DNA of 56,521 nt from Lachnospiraceae bacterium. GTDB taxonomy: Bacteria > Bacillota > Clostridia > Lachnospirales > Lachnospiraceae. Below are positions 54,560-56,521 of the stretch, in pieces. Made by a program: the position numbers and the translations under genes. The notes under the pieces were generated by a model. The model searched no databases and had not been told where the DNA came from. It was given only the letters and a program-made list of their open reading frames with translations. How positions within the stretch are numbered: the first letter of the stretch is position 1; each line of letters begins with the position of its first letter. The stretch is from positions 1 to 56,521 of the forward strand of contig JAFSBX010000026.1 of assembly GCA_017437065.1 (NCBI GenBank). The letters are read 5' to 3'.

Positions 54560-56269
54560 ATGGAATATAAACCGTTACCGGTTGGGGTGGATAATTTTGA
54601 AATGCTGGTTACAAATGGATATTACTTTATCGACAAAACGAAATTGATTCAGGAGTTGTTGGATAAAAAAGGACTTGTGACTTTATTTACTCGTCCAAGA
54701 AGGTTTGGAAAAACATTGAATATGAGTATGCTTCAATATTTTTTTGAAGATGCAAGAGACAGAAATAGTGTAAAACATGACAATGCATATTTGTTTGAAG
54801 GTCTGCAGATTATGCAGGCAGGAGAAAAATATCTTTCACATATGGGACAATATCCTGTTATTAATTTATCCTTAAAATCGGGAAAACAACCAGACTTTAA
54901 AATGTCATATGAGGCACTGCGGGAAGAAATTGCACGAGAATATACCAGACATGATTTTGTTTGTCAGGGCAATGCCTTGCTTTCTAATGAGAAGGAAAAA
55001 TATATCCGTATATTGGAACAAACAGGAGAAAGGGGAGAATACAATACTTCGTTGCAATTTTTGTCTCAATGTTTGGAAAAATACTACGGAAAAAAAGCAA
55101 TTATTCTAGTCGATGAATATGATGTTCCGTTGGAAAATGCCTTTATGCGAGGCTTTTATAATGAGATGATTGATTTTATTCGCTCTCTGTTTGAATCTGC
55201 ATTAAAGACTAACAGCAGTCTGGAATTTGCAGTGATTACAGGTTGTTTGAGAATATCAAAAGAAAGTATTTTTACCGGTATGAACAATTTGGAAATGATT
55301 TCGATATTGAACAAAAATTATGACGAATATTTTGGATTCACTGGAGAAGAAGTTCGAAAAATTTGTGCAGATTATAAATTAGAACATAAATATGATTTAA
55401 TGAAGCAATGGTATGATGGATATGTTTTTGGAAGGGCAAACATATATAATCCCTGGAGTATTATTCGATTCATTAAGGATTTGAAAGCAGATGAAGATGA
55501 GTTCCCATCCTCTTACTGGGCCAATACCAGTTCTAATAGCATTGTGCGCAAAATGATTGAACGTGCAGACGAAGATACAAAAGAAGAAATTGAAGCCTTG
55601 ATTGAAGGAAAATCAATTGAAAAACCGATTCATGAGGATATTACTTATGACGAGGTTTACAAAACGATGGATAATCTTTGGAACTTCATGTTCTTTACCG
55701 GATATTTTAAGAAAGTAAGCGAACGGATGGATGACAAAACAAAACAGCTTTTTATAGAGCTTATGATTCCAAATGAAGAGGTTAAATATATCTTCCGAAC
55801 AAAGATCCTTTCCTGGTTTCAAGAAAAAATCGAAGAGAGGGATTTATCGCTTTTGTATACAGCACTGGTAAATAAAGATGTATTGGTTTTTGAGGAAGAA
55901 TTGAATGCTCTTTTGTTGGAAACCATCAGTTTTAATGATGCTTATGAAAGCTTTTATCATGGCTTTGTAGCAGGTGCTTTATCTAAAATGAAGGGATATA
56001 TTGTAAAATCCAACCGTGAGGGGGGCAGTGGACGAAGCGATTTATTTGTAAAACCGGTCACTCGAAGGAAAGCAGCTTTTGTGATTGAATTTAAAGTGGC
56101 AAAAAACTTTGACGATTTGGAGAAGATGGCAGATGAGGCGATCAGGCAGATTGAAGAACGAAACTATGCAACGGAGCTCCATGATGACGGTTATAGAGAG
56201 GTTATAAAGTATGGTATTGCTTTTTTTGGAAAGGATTGTTTAATTAAAATAAAGGAGTACCTCTATTAG
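54560..56269 (+). CDS. AAA-ATPase-like protein with PD-(D/E)XK nuclease-like C-terminus (PF09820/PF08011)
   Basis: 569 residues. The N-terminus PLPVGVDNFEMLVTNGYYFI, then FTRPRRFGKTLNMSM (Walker A-like), then KAIILVDEYDVPLENAF (Walker B-like) define the PF09820 predicted AAA-ATPase family. The C-terminus holds a PD-(D/E)XK core, with the Asp in GRSDLFV and the E-x-K in FVIEFKVAK. The family is abundant and often multicopy in gut anaerobes; its role is unknown, with defence or mobile-element functions proposed. AGGAGGGAGCTGC precedes ATG 54560. It has its own promoter and terminator. Confidence 0.93.
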   Translation: MEYKPLPVGVDNFEMLVTNGYYFIDKTKLIQELLDKKGLVTLFTRPRRFGKTLNMSMLQYFFEDARDRNSVKHDNAYLFEGLQIMQAGEKYLSHMGQYPVINLSLKSGKQPDFKMSYEALREEIAREYTRHDFVCQGNALLSNEKEKYIRILEQTGERGEYNTSLQFLSQCLEKYYGKKAIILVDEYDVPLENAFMRGFYNEMIDFIRSLFESALKTNSSLEFAVITGCLRISKESIFTGMNNLEMISILNKNYDEYFGFTGEEVRKICADYKLEHKYDLMKQWYDGYVFGRANIYNPWSIIRFIKDLKADEDEFPSSYWANTSSNSIVRKMIERADEDTKEEIEALIEGKSIEKPIHEDITYDEVYKTMDNLWNFMFFTGYFKKVSERMDDKTKQLFIELMIPNEEVKYIFRTKILSWFQEKIEERDLSLLYTALVNKDVLVFEEELNALLLETISFNDAYESFYHGFVAGALSKMKGYIVKSNREGGSGRSDLFVKPVTRRKAAFVIEFKVAKNFDDLEKMADEAIRQIEERNYATELHDDGYREVIKYGIAFFGKDCLIKIKEYLY

Positions 56270-56362
56270 TAGAAGTTTCAAATGTGAATTATCTGATTTG
56301 GAGATATCGATTCTATTGATATTTTTTCTTATAAAGCATAACTGAATACTGAAATTTGAAAG

Positions 56363-56386
56363 AATGCCGAGGAATCGGCATTTTTT
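56363..56386. terminator. intrinsic terminator after the PF09820 gene
   Basis: AATGCCGA and TCGGCATT form a perfect 8-base stem around a GGAA loop and run into TTTTTT. Confidence 0.92.
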
Positions 56387-56458
56387 GTTATGGACTTTAG
56401 TCTGTTGAGCGCGTCGGAGTTTTTCTAAATTGAAAAATGGAGATGCGCGAAACAATAA

Positions 56459-56499
56459 ACCACCTGCTATGCGGGTGGTGCAATAAGTGCTTAAAGCAC
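56459..56499. mobile_element. two hairpins, candidate left end of an IS200/IS605-type element
   Basis: ACCACC (56459-56464) pairs with GGTGGT (56474-56479), and the stem continues inward with T-G, G-C and C-G pairs to a TAT loop, giving nine pairs. A second small hairpin, GTGCT/AGCAC, lies at 56487-56499. No T-tract follows, and the region lies just beyond a terminator. Sub-terminal hairpins of this kind upstream of a transposase gene are typical of IS200/IS605 ends. The transposase would lie beyond the right edge and cannot be seen. Confidence 0.4.
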
Positions 56500-56521
56500 A
56501 ATCACCTTTCCTGTATAATAG

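Noticed and set aside
1-56521. tRNA, rRNA, riboswitch or CRISPR features
   Set aside because: None recognised on either strand by eye; weak or short RNA features could be missed without a covariance search.

Overview
The window looks like part of a low-GC Firmicutes chromosome, most likely a gut Lachnospiraceae (Clostridia). Grounds: AGGAGG-type ribosome sites with frequent GTG starts; IS66- and IS4-type transposase remnants, an Rpn-type nuclease relic and a PF09820/PD-(D/E)XK gene of kinds common in that family; and a giant secreted glucosaminidase with Ig-like repeats. The species cannot be named from sequence alone. Every supported gene is on the + strand.

Layout. (1) 1-1732: two decayed insertion sequences joined end to end, an IS66 transposase C-terminus and an IS4 transposase broken by an in-frame TGA. 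(2) 1733-2234: gene-free leader with a promoter and a pair of direct repeats. (3) 2235-23990: first glycan operon, tightly packed. It holds UDP-xylose synthase, two paralogous Wzy-like membrane proteins around a GT26-GT4 fusion, further glycosyltransferases (including a GT-A/GT-B fusion, a GT14-like, a GT-D-like and a fucosyltransferase-like enzyme), an acyltransferase, a Wzx flippase, a YfhO-type giant membrane protein and another multi-pass protein. (4) 24058-45002: a second, visibly more AT-rich glycan block with its own promoter. It holds a radical SAM/SPASM protein, two polyprenyl-phosphate-sugar-synthase-like GT2s, DUF2304, two GT-C-like membrane proteins, two left-handed beta-helix acetyltransferases, a DUF115-like protein, a PglK/MsbA-like ABC flippase, a TagF-like GT-B protein and a duplicated serine-hydrolase-like gene with one dead copy. 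It ends in an Rpn-type pseudogene. (5) 45066-46906: an AAA ATPase with a frameshifted DUF4276 (Toprim-like) partner, under its own extended -10 promoter and closed by a strong terminator; this resembles a two-gene defence module. (6) 47085-54404: a 2439-residue secreted beta-N-acetylglucosaminidase. (7) 54560-56269: a stand-alone AAA-ATPase-like/PD-(D/E)XK gene. (8) The right edge carries two hairpins that resemble the left end of an IS200/IS605 element cut off by the window.

How it fits together (inference). Block 3 is a Wzx/Wzy-type capsule or exopolysaccharide pathway: sugars including xylose are assembled on a lipid carrier, flipped by Wzx and polymerised by the Wzy-like proteins. Block 4 carries a different flippase type (ABC) plus GT2/DUF2304/GT-C parts expected of extracytoplasmic glycosylation from polyprenyl-phosphate sugars, so the window probably encodes two glycan systems side by side. 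No initiating phosphoglycosyl transferase and no Wzc/Wze-type chain-length or kinase proteins are seen; they may lie upstream of the left edge or elsewhere. All family assignments come from reading motifs by eye, without database searches.
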